Positions 33,235-42,422 of a stretch of DNA of 64,000 nt are shown here, in pieces. How positions within the stretch are numbered: position 1 is the first letter of the stretch; each line of letters begins with the position of its first letter. Both the position numbers and the translations under genes were made by a program. Origin of the DNA: Hyphomicrobiales bacterium (lineage in GTDB: Bacteria > Pseudomonadota > Alphaproteobacteria > Rhizobiales > Xanthobacteraceae); NCBI GenBank assembly GCA_021730985.1, contig JAKFYI010000031.1:186001-250000 (forward strand), given 5' to 3'. The notes beneath the pieces were generated by a model. The model saw only the letters and a program-made list of their open reading frames with translations. It had not been told where the DNA came from and searched no databases.

Positions 33235-34065
33235 ATGCCGATGAACCGGACACCGGACAGCCTGTTGGCGGCCGATGAGCCGTGTCCGGTCACCGTACAC
33301 AACGAAAACGGGTCGTCTCCGCTGCTGATCGTTGCCGATCATGCGGGCAACCTCATGCCCCGCGCCTTGGCTGAGCTGGGAGTCTCGGAGTTCGAGCGCC
33401 AGCGCCACATCGCCTGGGACATCGGGATCGCCAACGTGGCCCGGCTGGTGGCGGATGCGCTCGACGCCACGCTGGTTCAGCAGAACTATTCGCGCCTCGT
33501 CATCGACTGCAACCGCATGCCGGGATCGGAGACATCGATGCCGGAGATCAGCGAGCGCACCCCGGTTCCGGGCAACATCGGCTTGAGCGAACACGCCAAG
33601 GCCGTGCGCGTGCGCGAGATATTCCTGCCCTACCATGACCGGATCGAAGCCGAGCTTGAACGGCGGAGGCAGGCGGGACGCCCGGCGGCGCTGGTCGCAC
33701 TGCACAGCTTCACACCGGTCTACATGGATGTGGCGCGGCCCTGGCACACCGGCGTGCTTTACAATCGCGACCCGCGGTTTGCCCATCTGCTGATGGCGCT
33801 GTTGAAGCGCGAAGCCGGGCTGATGGTCGGTGACAACGAGCCGTACAGCGTGACCGACGAGTCCGACTACACCATTCCAGTGCATGGCGAGCGGCGCGGC
33901 CTGCATCACGTTGCAATCGAGGTTCGCCAGGATCTGATTGCCGCCGAACCGGGCCAGCAAACGTGGGGGCCGCTGCTGGCACGCCTGATCGCGCGGGCTT
34001 ACAGCGAACTGCTGGCGGCAGAGTCGGCCGACCGGGGCGATGGCGCGGGCGCGATTGTGCGTTAG
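33235..34065 (+). CDS. N-formylglutamate amidohydrolase family protein
   Basis: A 276-aa zinc hydrolase-type protein with the family landmarks LLIVADHAGNLMP, DCNRMPG and LVALHSFTPVY. The named enzyme completes one branch of histidine breakdown, but no hut genes are near and many relatives act on unknown substrates. ATG 33235 or 33241 could be the start. It is often found beside transglutaminase-like genes, as here. Confidence 0.85.
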   Translation: MPMNRTPDSLLAADEPCPVTVHNENGSSPLLIVADHAGNLMPRALAELGVSEFERQRHIAWDIGIANVARLVADALDATLVQQNYSRLVIDCNRMPGSETSMPEISERTPVPGNIGLSEHAKAVRVREIFLPYHDRIEAELERRRQAGRPAALVALHSFTPVYMDVARPWHTGVLYNRDPRFAHLLMALLKREAGLMVGDNEPYSVTDESDYTIPVHGERRGLHHVAIEVRQDLIAAEPGQQTWGPLLARLIARAYSELLAAESADRGDGAGAIVR

Positions 34066-34106
34066 ACTGCGCCCCAAGAATTCTGGAAAAAATCAGGGGA
34101 AACGCC

Positions 34107-35090
34107 ATGACACTTCCACGCCGCCGATTCTTGACTCTGGCCGCGGGCGCTGCCGCGCTTCCGCTCATGCCGCATGTCGCCCGCGCGCAGGCCGGGTATC
34201 CCAACCGCATCGTCAAGCTGGTGGTCGGATTTCCGCCGGGCGGCGGCGCCGACGCGGTATCTCGCATCATTGCCGCGCGGCTGTCGGAGCTATGGGGCCA
34301 GCAGGTCGTGGTCGAGAACAAGCCGGGCGCCGGCAGCAACCTCGCGCTCGACAACGTGGCGAACTCGGCGGCGGACGGCTACACGATCATCATGTCGGTG
34401 CGTGCGCCCGGCTTGAGCCGCTTCCTGTTCTCGCAGTTGAGCTACGACCCGGACGCGTTCGCGCCGGTGTCGCGGATCGGCACCTATACGCATCTGCTCG
34501 TGGTGCCGAAAGACCATCCGGCAAAGACGATGCAGGACTTCATCGCGCACGCGAAGTCCAACCCCGGCAAGGTGACGTTCGCCTCACCCGGCGTCGGCAC
34601 GCCATCGCATCTCACCGCCGAATATCTCAAGACCAAGGGCGGCTTCGAGATGACCCACGTCCCGTATCGCGGTGTTGCCGCAGGCGCGATGAGCGACCTG
34701 ATGGCGAACCGCATCGACGCGATGGTGAACACCACCGGCTCGCTGCTTCAGCCGGCGCGCGGCGGCAACGTGCGCGGCCTTGCGGTGACCTCGGCCAAGC
34801 GCTCAGGGCTCGCGCCGGAGTTTCCGACCATGCAGGAATCCGGCGTCGCAGGCTTCGACATCTCGTCCTGGTACGCGCTGTTCATGCCGCTCAAAACGCC
34901 GGCCGACATCGTCAAGAAGGTCAACGCCGACATGGTGACGATCCTGGCCGAACCCGTGTTGAAGTCGCGGCTGGCGCCGCTGGGCATCGAGGCCGCAAGT
35001 TCGACACCCGAGCAGTTGGCCGCCGAGGCCAAGGCCGAGACCGAGCTTTGGGGTCAGGTCATCAAGGCGACGGGCATCAAGGGCGACTGA
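34107..35090 (+). CDS. tripartite tricarboxylate transporter receptor (Bug family)
   Basis: A 327-aa periplasmic solute receptor with a twin-arginine-type signal (PRRRFLTLAAGAAALPLMP). Typical Bug features are YPNRIVKLVVGFPPGGGAD near the mature N-terminus, VVVENKPGAGSN and MTHVPYRGV. CAGGGG lies upstream of the ATG. There is no tctAB next to it; the only membrane subunits in the window are at 54.2-56.2 kb, so it is an orphan receptor. Confidence 0.92.
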   Translation: MTLPRRRFLTLAAGAAALPLMPHVARAQAGYPNRIVKLVVGFPPGGGADAVSRIIAARLSELWGQQVVVENKPGAGSNLALDNVANSAADGYTIIMSVRAPGLSRFLFSQLSYDPDAFAPVSRIGTYTHLLVVPKDHPAKTMQDFIAHAKSNPGKVTFASPGVGTPSHLTAEYLKTKGGFEMTHVPYRGVAAGAMSDLMANRIDAMVNTTGSLLQPARGGNVRGLAVTSAKRSGLAPEFPTMQESGVAGFDISSWYALFMPLKTPADIVKKVNADMVTILAEPVLKSRLAPLGIEAASSTPEQLAAEAKAETELWGQVIKATGIKGD

Positions 35091-35124
35091 CCGAGAAACA
35101 TGGACAGGCGGCGCGGCCGGCCGC

Positions 35125-35640
35125 TCAGTCCATCTTCTCGTTCGGATAGACGCCCCACAGCCGCTCCTGCGGGATCCAGCCGTCGAAGCCCTGGCCGGTC
35201 ACCCGGCACCAGCTCGTGTTGCAGCGCTTCACCGAGGCCTGCACGCCGGGCTGGAGTTGAGCCGCCACCGCGCTTTTTGAGTCGGGCTTTTCATACAGCG
35301 AGATCAGTTCGGCCTTGGACTTCGCCGTCACCACGCCGGTGCGGCGGCCGGACAGCAGCGAGTGATAGACCCAGCCCTCGGTTCCATCGGAATCGCGGAT
35401 GCGCCGCCAGTTCTCGAACTCGGCGGTGATCTCCACCGGCAGGCCGGCACGCTGGTAGACCCACTTGGTTTCGTAGTGCTTGGCCGGGCCGATGTGCATG
35501 TTGACCTTGTCGGCCTTCAGGCTGACGTAGCGCGGCACCGGCAGCCCGCTGGCGGAGCCGGTGGTGTCCGCCTGCGCGGGTGCCGCGGCGGCAAACGCTG
35601 CAACCAGCATCACGGACAGGCAGCGGACGACATGTCTCAT
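35125..35640 (-). CDS. exported SH3-domain protein
   Basis: A 171-aa secreted protein: signal peptide (CLSVMLVAAFAAAAPAQA), then two bacterial SH3-like repeats, roughly residues 40-95 and 105-165 (KVNMHIGPAKHYETKWVYQR, LISLYEKPDSKSAVAAQLQP), ending WGVYPNEKMD. SH3 repeats of this type commonly bind cell-wall components. ATG 35640 gives the signal peptide at the N-terminus. Confidence 0.85.
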   Translation of the reverse strand: MRHVVRCLSVMLVAAFAAAAPAQADTTGSASGLPVPRYVSLKADKVNMHIGPAKHYETKWVYQRAGLPVEITAEFENWRRIRDSDGTEGWVYHSLLSGRRTGVVTAKSKAELISLYEKPDSKSAVAAQLQPGVQASVKRCNTSWCRVTGQGFDGWIPQERLWGVYPNEKMD

Positions 35641-35822
35641 ACGCGTCACAATCGGAAAATCACGGCCGGAACGGGCCGCGGCGCGGGCGCTTTGTCTTGA
35701 AACGCCCTTCTGATAGAGAGAAAGCCAACCCCCACCCACGGAATGGGCGTTGGAGAGTGTCGCCCAGCCCGGTTAACGAGTTTTAAACGGCCGCCCGGAA
35801 CGGCCCCCGAGGGGCATGAAGA

Positions 35823-36824
35823 ATGCCGAAATCCAAGAAGCCGCTGGTGGTGGTCACCCGAAAGCTCCCGGAGCGTGTCGAGGCGCGGATGCGGGAGCTG
35901 TTCGACACCCGCCTCAATGACGACGACCGCCCGATGAGCCAGGCCCAACTGGCCGAGGCCATGCGCAGCGCCGACGTGCTGGTGCCCACCGTCACGGACC
36001 GCATCGATGGCGCGGTGCTCAAAGAGGCCGGATCGAGGCTCAAGCTGATCGCCAACTTCGGCAACGGCGTGGACAACATCGACGTCGCAGCCGCGGTGGC
36101 GCGCGGCATCACCGTCACCAACACGCCGGGCGTGCTGACGGAGGACACCGCCGACATGACCATGGCGCTGATCCTCGCGGTGCCGCGTAGGCTCACCGAG
36201 GGCGCCAACACCCTGACCGGCGGCGGCGAATGGAGCGGCTGGTCACCGACCTGGATGCTCGGCCACCGCATCTGGGGCAAGCAGCTCGGCATCGTCGGCA
36301 TGGGGCGGATCGGCCAGGCGGTGGCACGGCGCGCCGGCGCGTTCGGCCTGCAGATCCATTACCACAACCGCCGCCCGGTCGCGGCCGCGATCGCCAAGGA
36401 CCTCAAGGCGACCTATTGGGAAAGCCTCGACCAGATGCTGTCGCGCGTGGACATCGTCTCGGTGAACTGCCCGCACACACCGGCGACGTTTCACCTGCTT
36501 TCAGCGCGCCGCCTCAAGCTGTTGCACAAGGAAGCCTACGTCGTGAATACCGCGCGTGGCGAGGTGATCGACGAGGCCGCGCTGATCCGCATGGTCGCCG
36601 CGGGCGAACTAGCCGGCGCCGGTCTCGACGTGTTCGAGCACGAGCCCGCCGTCAATCCGCGGCTGGCGCGGCTGGCGCGCGACGGCAAGGTGGTGCTGCT
36701 GCCGCACATGGGCTCAGCCACGGTCGAGGGCCGCATCGACATGGGCGAGAAGGTGATCGTCAACATCCGCACGTTCATGGACGGCCACAAGCCGCCCGAC
36801 CGCGTGCTGCCGTCGATGCTGTAA
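35823..36824 (+). CDS. D-isomer-specific 2-hydroxyacid dehydrogenase (glyoxylate/hydroxypyruvate reductase type)
   Basis: A 333-aa NAD(P)H-dependent enzyme with the GMGRIGQAVARR nucleotide-binding motif and the catalytic Arg in NTARGEVID, Glu in DVFEHEP and His in LLPHMGSAT. It is closest in pattern to D-glycerate dehydrogenase/glyoxylate reductase. The last 33 bp of the gene are repeated 89 bp downstream, on the far side of a terminator. Confidence 0.9.
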   Translation: MPKSKKPLVVVTRKLPERVEARMRELFDTRLNDDDRPMSQAQLAEAMRSADVLVPTVTDRIDGAVLKEAGSRLKLIANFGNGVDNIDVAAAVARGITVTNTPGVLTEDTADMTMALILAVPRRLTEGANTLTGGGEWSGWSPTWMLGHRIWGKQLGIVGMGRIGQAVARRAGAFGLQIHYHNRRPVAAAIAKDLKATYWESLDQMLSRVDIVSVNCPHTPATFHLLSARRLKLLHKEAYVVNTARGEVIDEAALIRMVAAGELAGAGLDVFEHEPAVNPRLARLARDGKVVLLPHMGSATVEGRIDMGEKVIVNIRTFMDGHKPPDRVLPSML

Positions 36825-36912
36825 AGGTCATCCGGCGGCTTCTTATTGCGATGAGACGGCCCGCGCATGCGGGCCTTTTGCCGCCCGACCGCGTGCTGCC
36901 ATCGATGCTGTA
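36791..36912 (+). repeat. duplicated 3' end of the dehydrogenase gene
   Basis: A 33-bp stretch covering the last ten codons plus part of the stop (36791-36823) recurs at 36880-36912 with a single change (G to A at 36901). The spacer carries a terminator hairpin. The second copy is non-coding in context. Confidence 0.85.
36858..36879 (+). terminator. intrinsic terminator after the dehydrogenase gene
   Basis: GGCCCGC-GCAT-GCGGGCC (36858-36875), a 7-bp stem with a tetraloop, followed by TTTT. Confidence 0.75.
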
Positions 36913-36938
36913 GAACGCGTATCCCGAGCAGGTTCTCG

Positions 36939-37178
36939 TCAGCCGCCCAAACTGTCCGGCTCAAGCATGGCGCGGGCTTCTTGCGAGGCGCGGGTCCGCG
37001 CGTGACGATCGTGCAGGAACACCGCGAGTTGCGCCCGGGTCGCGTCGCCGCGAACGCTCGCAGCCTCCTCGAACAAGTCGTGTTGCACGTCGTGCGGCAG
37101 GCGGCTCCAAAGCTTGATCACCGCCTCGCCAAGCGCGCGAGCCACCACGTCCGGAGTCTGTTGGATGATTGCGCCCAT
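36939..37178 (-). CDS. small conserved-looking protein of unknown function (79 aa)
   Basis: A 79-aa protein, MGAIIQQTPDVVARALGEAV..., with a likely helical core (VIKLWSRLPHDVQHDLFEEA). The ATG at 37178 is chosen because GAGGAGG lies five bases upstream; an in-frame ATG at 37202 would place that box inside the gene. No signal peptide or known motif. It sits alone between the dehydrogenase and the MoeB-like gene. Function not recognised. Confidence 0.65.
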   Translation of the reverse strand: MGAIIQQTPDVVARALGEAVIKLWSRLPHDVQHDLFEEAASVRGDATRAQLAVFLHDRHARTRASQEARAMLEPDSLGG

Positions 37179-37254
37179 TGCGGCCTCCTCAGCCCATGCC
37201 ATGGAACGTCAACGCCCGCGGTAAACCGCGGTTCCGCGATCCTAGCACGCTTCG

Positions 37255-38052
37255 TCAGGCGTGGATCGATAAATCGTGGATGGTGGGCGTCTCGCCGCTG
37301 AGCGGATTGGCCGGATCCCAGCCATAGGTCACGGTCTCGAAGCGCATCGCCAGCGCATCGACCATGAGCAGCCGGCCGACCAGTCCCTCGCCGAATCCGA
37401 CGATCTCGCGGATCACCTCCAGCGCCATCATCGAGCCGAGAATGCCCGGCAGCGCGCCGAGGATGCCTGCCTCCGAACACGCCGGCACCGCGCCCGGCGG
37501 CGGCGGCTCCGCAAACAGGCAGCGGTAGCTCGGGTTCGGCGAGCCGCCGGCCGCGCGCTCGTGAGCGCGGATCGTGGTCAACGTCCCGTCGAAGGTGCCG
37601 ACCGCAGCCGTCACCAACGGCTTCTTCGCGAAGTAGCACGCGTCGGCGACGAGATAACGCGTGGCGAAATTGTCCGAGCCGTCGGCGACGATGTCGTAGC
37701 CGCCGACGATCTCCATCGCGTTCAGCGCGGTGAGACGTGTGGCGTGCGTCACCACGTTGACGTGAGGATTGATCTTGCCGATCGCGCTGGCCGCGCTGTC
37801 GACCTTGCGCGAATTCAGCTCCGGTGTGCCGTGGATCACCTGACGCTGCAGATTGGACAGCGACACGGTGTCGTCGTCGATCACGCCGAGCGTGCCGATG
37901 CCGGCCGCGGCGAGATAGAGCAGCAAGGGAGCGCCGAGCCCGCCCGCGCCGATCGCCAGAACGCGGGCCCGCTTCAGCTTGGCTTGGCCTGGGCCGCCAA
38001 CCTCGCGCAGCACGATGTGGCGGGCGTAGCGTTCGATCTCCTCGGGGTCCAT
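37255..38052 (-). CDS. moeB: HesA/MoeB/ThiF-family adenylyltransferase
   Basis: E1-like enzyme that adenylates the C-terminus of a ubiquitin-like sulfur carrier (MoaD or ThiS). The 265-aa protein has the ATP-binding GAGGLGAPLLLYLAAAG, the DDDTVSLSNLQRQ motif and a conserved Cys in PACSEAGILG. No moaD or thiS gene is adjacent, so whether it serves molybdopterin or thiamine synthesis is open. It is divergent from the protease-like gene. Confidence 0.88.
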   Translation of the reverse strand: MDPEEIERYARHIVLREVGGPGQAKLKRARVLAIGAGGLGAPLLLYLAAAGIGTLGVIDDDTVSLSNLQRQVIHGTPELNSRKVDSAASAIGKINPHVNVVTHATRLTALNAMEIVGGYDIVADGSDNFATRYLVADACYFAKKPLVTAAVGTFDGTLTTIRAHERAAGGSPNPSYRCLFAEPPPPGAVPACSEAGILGALPGILGSMMALEVIREIVGFGEGLVGRLLMVDALAMRFETVTYGWDPANPLSGETPTIHDLSIHA

Positions 38053-38123
38053 GCCGCATCATTGGCGCATCCGGGCCATTTCGGCTAGGGTTCGCCAGGG
38101 GCAAAGTTCAGCAGCCTTCGGGT

Positions 38124-39590
38124 GTGATTTTGCGCGTATTCGCAGCGATTTTGGCTGTGCTGTGGGGCACCGGGCTGGCGTTCGGCCAGGCCACCGACGC
38201 AGCGCCCGCCGAAAAGCCCGCGGCGGAAAAACCCGCCGCCAAGCCGAAGGCCAAGCCCGCGGCGAAACCCAAGAAGTCCAGGACCGCTGTGGTGCCACGC
38301 GCCGGCGCACCGGCCACCACCGGCAGCGCCCCCGACGACAGGCCCGAGGATTCCACCGTCAAGCAAAGCGTGAAGGATTCCTACGCGGCGATCCCGGTGG
38401 CGGAACGGCTCTCGATCCAGTCGGACCTGGTCTGGACCGGCGACTACAACGGCCTGATCAACGGCGAGTTCAGCGACCGGCTGGTCGCCGCGGTGAAGGC
38501 GTTTCAGCGCCGCAACAAGTCGAAAGACACCGGCGTTCTCAATCCGCACGAGCGCGGCATCTTGGCCGCGTCGGCGAAGCCGCTGCAGGACGAGGTCGGC
38601 TGGCGCCTCGTCGAAGACGCGGTCAATGGCGTGCGCGTCGGGTTGCCGGGCCGGCTCGCGACCGAGACCGCGCGCGGCCAGTCCGGCACGCGCTGGAGTT
38701 CGTTGCAGGGCCAGTTGCAGATCGAGACCTTCCGCATGGCGAACACGCGGCTCGACGCGGCGTTCGAGCGCCAAAAGCGCGAACCGTTCGACCGCCGCAC
38801 CGGCTACAGCGCGCTGCGCCCCGACTTCTTTGTGATCTCGGGCACCCAAGGCCTGAAGAAATTCTACGTGCGCGCGATGGCCCGCGACAATGAAGTGCGC
38901 GGCATCACCATCCTGTACGACCAGGCGATGGAAGGCACCATGGACCCGGTCGTGGTCGCGATGTCGAGCGCGTTCGTGCCGTTCGGCCTCGCGGGTGCCG
39001 CGCAGGACTCATCCCGGCCGCGGCGCAAGGTCGAATACGGCACCGGACTCGTGGTGAGCAGCAGCGGCCACATCGTCACCGACAAGCAAACCGTCGACGG
39101 CTGCCAGGTCATCACCATTCCCGGCGTCGGTCATGCCGAGCGGCTCGCCGAGGACAGAGCGAGCGAGCTCGCGCTAATCCGTGTCAATGGCGCGCGCGAC
39201 CTCACGCCGGTTGCATTGCTTGGACCCTCGCCGCGCGGCGATGCCGTAACACTGGTCGGCGTCGCCGATCCGCAGACCCAAGGAGGCGGCGCTGCCGTCT
39301 CCACCGCTGCCGCGACACTTGGGGCGGGCAATCCGCGATCTCTCGATGCGATGCCTGCGCCCGGCTTCTCCGGTGCTGCGGCCATTGACGGCCAGGGCCG
39401 TATCGCCGGCATGGTGGTGATGAAGACCCAGGTGCTCGCCGGTCCCGCGCAATCCCCGCAGGCCGCTGTCCTGCCGCTCGACCGGATGATCAACTTCCTG
39501 GAGGCGAATTACGTCGCGCCGCAATCCGGACGCGCCGGCGCCGATGCCGCCAAGGCTTCGGTGGTGCGGGTGATCTGCGTCAGGCCGTAG
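38124..39590 (+). CDS. exported protein with peptidoglycan-binding-like and degenerate trypsin-like domains
   Basis: A 488-aa secreted protein. It has a signal peptide (ILAVLWGTGLAFGQ), a Lys/Ala/Pro-rich linker, a peptidoglycan-binding-type helical domain (LVWTGDYNGLINGEFSDRLV, AVKAFQRRN) and a C-terminal trypsin-2-like domain. In the latter the catalytic His position reads VTDKQTV instead of TNAHVV, the Asp position reads ASELALI, and only the Ser site remains as PGFSGAAA. It is therefore probably not an active protease. The start is a GTG at 38124. Confidence 0.8.
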   Translation: MILRVFAAILAVLWGTGLAFGQATDAAPAEKPAAEKPAAKPKAKPAAKPKKSRTAVVPRAGAPATTGSAPDDRPEDSTVKQSVKDSYAAIPVAERLSIQSDLVWTGDYNGLINGEFSDRLVAAVKAFQRRNKSKDTGVLNPHERGILAASAKPLQDEVGWRLVEDAVNGVRVGLPGRLATETARGQSGTRWSSLQGQLQIETFRMANTRLDAAFERQKREPFDRRTGYSALRPDFFVISGTQGLKKFYVRAMARDNEVRGITILYDQAMEGTMDPVVVAMSSAFVPFGLAGAAQDSSRPRRKVEYGTGLVVSSSGHIVTDKQTVDGCQVITIPGVGHAERLAEDRASELALIRVNGARDLTPVALLGPSPRGDAVTLVGVADPQTQGGGAAVSTAAATLGAGNPRSLDAMPAPGFSGAAAIDGQGRIAGMVVMKTQVLAGPAQSPQAAVLPLDRMINFLEANYVAPQSGRAGADAAKASVVRVICVRP

Positions 39591-39605
39591 CCGCGGCACC
39601 GCTTT

Positions 39606-39655
39606 GTCCCGGGCGCAGCGCAGTACCCGTTGGTGGTGCGCTGCAGACCCGGGAC
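39606..39655. repeat. palindromic repeat (GTCCCGGG type, short form)
   Basis: GTCCCGGG (39606-39613) and CCCGGGAC (39648-39655) flank GCAGCGCAG and CGCTGC arms. The same left half recurs in the longer element at 43241-43345. Confidence 0.85.
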
Positions 39656-39685
39656 CGTCAAGGCTTCCGAGCTAAGGTGCATGGA

Positions 39686-39994
39686 ATGCGCCAATACTAC
39701 GTCTACATCCTCAGCAACCGGCGCTATGGCGTTCTCTATGTTGGCGTGACCAACGACCTGATGCGCCGCGTTTACGAACACAAGAAGAAGCTGGTGCCGT
39801 CGTTCACCTCGTCCTACGGCGTAAACCGTTTGGTCTACGTCGAAGAATACACGTCCATTGCCGAAGCTCGCGCTCGCGAGCATACACTCAAACGCTGGCG
39901 GCGATCCTGGAAGCTAAAGCTCGTCGATGAGCTTAATCCGGACTGGCTCGACCTGTCGGAACAGGAACTCTCTTCGTTGGTTCGGCGTGCGTAA
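39686..39994 (+). CDS. GIY-YIG nuclease superfamily protein
   Basis: A 102-aa protein that is almost entirely one GIY-YIG domain: YYVYILSNRRYGVLYVGVTN, then RRVYEHKK and a conserved Glu region. Stand-alone forms (UPF0213-like) are common; their function is unclear and they are not home-grown restriction enzymes. ATG 39686 has AAGG eight bases upstream; a GTG at 39677 would add three residues. Confidence 0.9.
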   Translation: MRQYYVYILSNRRYGVLYVGVTNDLMRRVYEHKKKLVPSFTSSYGVNRLVYVEEYTSIAEARAREHTLKRWRRSWKLKLVDELNPDWLDLSEQELSSLVRRA

Positions 39995-40076
39995 CGGCCC
40001 CGGATCAGCGGTGCACCACTGCGTGCTGCCCCGCAACCGGGGCACACTGATAGAGCCGTGGCCTTTGAGAGCTGCC

Positions 40077-40847
40077 CTACTTGTTCTCGAACTTGGCCGG
40101 CCGCTTCGCCACGAACGCCGCCATGCCTTCCTTCTGATCCTTTGTCGCGAACAGCGCGTGAAACACGCGGCGCTCGAACAGCACGCCTTCGGCCAGCGAA
40201 GTCTCGAACGCGCGGTTGACCGCTTCCTTGGCCGATAGCACCGACGGCAGTCCCATCCCGGCGATGGTTTCCGCCACCTTCATCGCCTCATCCATCAGGC
40301 TCGCCAGCGGAACCACGCGCGCCACAAGTCCCGAGCGCTCCGCTTCGGCTGCATCCATTATGCGGCCGGTGAGGATCATATCCATTGCCTTGGCCTTGCC
40401 GACGGCGTGCGTGAGGCGCTGGGTTCCGCCGTAACCCGGAATGACGCCGAGCTTGATCTCGGGCTGGCCGAACTTTGCATTGTCCGCGGCGATAATGATG
40501 TCGGCCTGCATGGCGAACTCGCAGCCGCCGCCGAGCGCAAAGCCCGCGACCGCCGCCACCACCGGCTTCCGCGCGCGGGCGATGCCATCCTCGTTGGCGC
40601 CGAAGTTGCTCAGGTAGGCGTCGATGTATTCCTTGTCGGCCATCTCCTTGATATCGGCGCCGGCGGCGAACGCCTTCTCGGAGCCGGTGACGAGGATGCA
40701 GCCGATGTTGGGATCGGCGTCGAAGCCTGCGACCGCTTCGTTCAACTCGGCGACCAGCGCCTTGTTCAGCGCGTTGAGCACCTGAGGCCGGTTGAGACGG
40801 ACGATGCCGACGCGGCCCTTGGTCTCGACGATGATGTTGGTCGGCAT
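40077..40847 (-). CDS. enoyl-CoA hydratase (crotonase family)
   Basis: A 256-aa crotonase-fold enzyme that hydrates trans-2-enoyl-CoA in beta-oxidation. The oxyanion-hole segments AAGADIKEM and [14 protein letters not shown] are present, as is [17 protein letters not shown], in which catalytic glutamates are expected. ATG 40847 has GGAG eight bases upstream. It lies downstream of mutM on the same strand, separated by a palindromic repeat. Confidence 0.93.
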   Translation of the reverse strand: MPTNIIVETKGRVGIVRLNRPQVLNALNKALVAELNEAVAGFDADPNIGCILVTGSEKAFAAGADIKEMADKEYIDAYLSNFGANEDGIARARKPVVAAVAGFALGGGCEFAMQADIIIAADNAKFGQPEIKLGVIPGYGGTQRLTHAVGKAKAMDMILTGRIMDAAEAERSGLVARVVPLASLMDEAMKVAETIAGMGLPSVLSAKEAVNRAFETSLAEGVLFERRVFHALFATKDQKEGMAAFVAKRPAKFENK

Positions 40848-40868
40848 ATGAGTTGCTCCGCAGTTATC

Positions 40869-40966
40869 GTCATTCCGGGGCGCCGCGCAGCGGCGAACCC
40901 GGAATCCATAACCACCACCGGGAGTATGGATTCCGGGTCCAGCCCTTCGGGCTGTCCCGGAATGAC
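40869..40966. repeat. palindromic repeat (GTCATTCCGGG type)
   Basis: GTCATTCCGGG at the left and CCCGGAATGAC at the right, with internal complementary arms (GGAATCCATA/TATGGATTCC). It lies between mutM and the enoyl-CoA hydratase gene and would fold into a long hairpin in the mutM transcript. Confidence 0.87.
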
Positions 40967-40971
40967 AGAGC

Positions 40972-41853
40972 TTATTTCTGGCACACCCGGCAATAGAACG
41001 TCGAGCGTCCGTTCTGCGTGAAACGCCGCACGATTCCGCCGCAGCGCAGCGTCGGACATTTCTCGCCCTCGCGGTCATAGACCCGGAAGCTGTGCTGGAA
41101 GTAACCGAGCTCGCCGGAGGTCTGGCGATGGTCGCGCAAGGACGAGCCGCCCGCCTTGATCGCGGCGTTCAGCACCGCCTTGATGGAATCGACCAGCAGC
41201 ACGGTGCGCTCGTGCGGCCCGCCGCCGCGCGCCGAAAGCGTCGAGGCCGCACGCCGCGGCGACAGCAGCGAGCGGTTCAGCGCCTCGCAGACATAGATGT
41301 TGCCGAGCCCCGCCACCACGGTCTGGTCGAGCAGCGTGGCCTTCAGACTCGTCTTCTTGCCCCGGCAGGCCACCGCCAGCATCGCCGCATCGAATTCGTT
41401 GCCGAGCGGCTCCGGCCCGAGCCGGCGCAGCAGCGGCTCCTGATCCATCTCGCCGCGCGGCACCAGCTTCATCGAGCCGAACCGGCGCGGATCGTTGAAG
41501 CTCACCACCGCGCCCGACGACATGTGAAACACCACATGGTCGTGCGCGGTCTGCTTGCTGCGATCGTGATGGAATTGACCCGGCGTGTCCGCACCATCGC
41601 TCCCGGCGACCCGGAACGAGCCTGACATGCCGAGATGCATCACCAGCACATCGCCGGACGATAGATCGGCGAGCAGATATTTGGCGCGCCGCCCCATGCC
41701 GGTGACGGTGGTGCCCTCGATGCGCTTGGCGAAATCCTTCTGCAACGGCCATCGCAAATCGCCGCGATGCGCCAGCACCTTGTCGAAACGCGCACCCTCC
41801 ATCACGGGCGCAAGCCCGCGGCGGACGGTTTCGACTTCGGGGAGCTCGGGCAT
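40972..41853 (-). CDS. mutM: formamidopyrimidine-DNA glycosylase
   Basis: Base-excision repair enzyme that removes 8-oxoguanine and related lesions. The 293-aa protein begins M-P-E-L-P-E, with the catalytic Pro2 and Glu3, and ends in a C4 zinc finger ([10 protein letters not shown] and [10 protein letters not shown]). The DNA-binding H2TH region ([19 protein letters not shown]) is intact. A short palindromic repeat lies immediately upstream of its start. Confidence 0.97.
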   Translation of the reverse strand: MPELPEVETVRRGLAPVMEGARFDKVLAHRGDLRWPLQKDFAKRIEGTTVTGMGRRAKYLLADLSSGDVLVMHLGMSGSFRVAGSDGADTPGQFHHDRSKQTAHDHVVFHMSSGAVVSFNDPRRFGSMKLVPRGEMDQEPLLRRLGPEPLGNEFDAAMLAVACRGKKTSLKATLLDQTVVAGLGNIYVCEALNRSLLSPRRAASTLSARGGGPHERTVLLVDSIKAVLNAAIKAGGSSLRDHRQTSGELGYFQHSFRVYDREGEKCPTLRCGGIVRRFTQNGRSTFYCRVCQK

Positions 41854-41855
41854 CG

Positions 41856-41904
41856 GCGCATGTCCCGGAAAAGTGGGAACCGGTTTTCCGATCAGGACAT
41901 GCGC
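41856..41904. repeat. short palindromic element, copy A (AAAAGTGGGAACCGGTTTTC core)
   Basis: GCGCATGTCC (41856-41865) pairs with GGACATGCGC (41895-41904), and CGGAAAA with TTTTCCG inside. The 20-bp core is identical to that of the copy inside coaBC at 59656. It lies three bases before the mutM start codon on the opposite reading direction. Confidence 0.85.
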
Positions 41905-41926
41905 AAGCGAAAAAAGCTAGTCGCGC

Positions 41927-42307
41927 TCAAGCAGGCTTGTCGAACGGCTCTGCGAAAGTGATGCGGTTGCTGAACGGATCGACCACCTGGAGCTCCAGCA
42001 TTCCCCATTCCTGCTTCTGGATGCCGGGGCGGTTGTACTTATACTTCTTGTCGCTCAGCTCGCGGTGCAAGTCCTCGACCCCGGTCATATACACATAGGC
42101 ACGCGCGCCCGGCGAGCCATCGCCGTGATGCTCGCTCAGGTGAAGCAGAAAGCCGTCCCGCGAGACCTGCATGTAGACCGGAAAGTCCGGCTCGAAGCGA
42201 TGCTCCCAATCGACCTTGAAGCCGAGAAAATCGAGATAGAACTCCCTCGCCTTCTCCACGGAGAAGATACGGAACTGCGGGACGGCGCGGCGGAACTCGA
42301 TGGCCAT
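41927..42307 (-). CDS. VOC/glyoxalase-superfamily protein (bleomycin-resistance-like)
   Basis: A 126-aa single VOC-module protein ([38 protein letters not shown]) resembling the bleomycin-binding/glyoxalase family. The fold is clear; substrate and activity are not. It is divergent from ubiE. Confidence 0.85.
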   Translation of the reverse strand: MAIEFRRAVPQFRIFSVEKAREFYLDFLGFKVDWEHRFEPDFPVYMQVSRDGFLLHLSEHHGDGSPGARAYVYMTGVEDLHRELSDKKYKYNRPGIQKQEWGMLELQVVDPFSNRITFAEPFDKPA

Positions 42308-42422
42308 TTGTCGATCTCTCCTCCAAGCGCAACCGCAGCCAAATCCAGGCTGGGAGCCGGTTTTCGGGCTGTTTGTAGCGCCCCGCGGTCCGGCGGGCTA
42401 TGGTCCGCCCGACAGGGCCATT

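Noticed and set aside
39686..39994. GIY-YIG gene as a homing endonuclease or mobile element
   Set aside because: It is a small stand-alone domain with normal base composition and no intron or intein next to it.
39995..40076. Possible further palindromic repeat between the GIY-YIG gene and the enoyl-CoA hydratase gene
   Set aside because: Only a short GCCCCGC-AACC-GGGGC-like hairpin is visible, without the flanking arms seen in the other elements.
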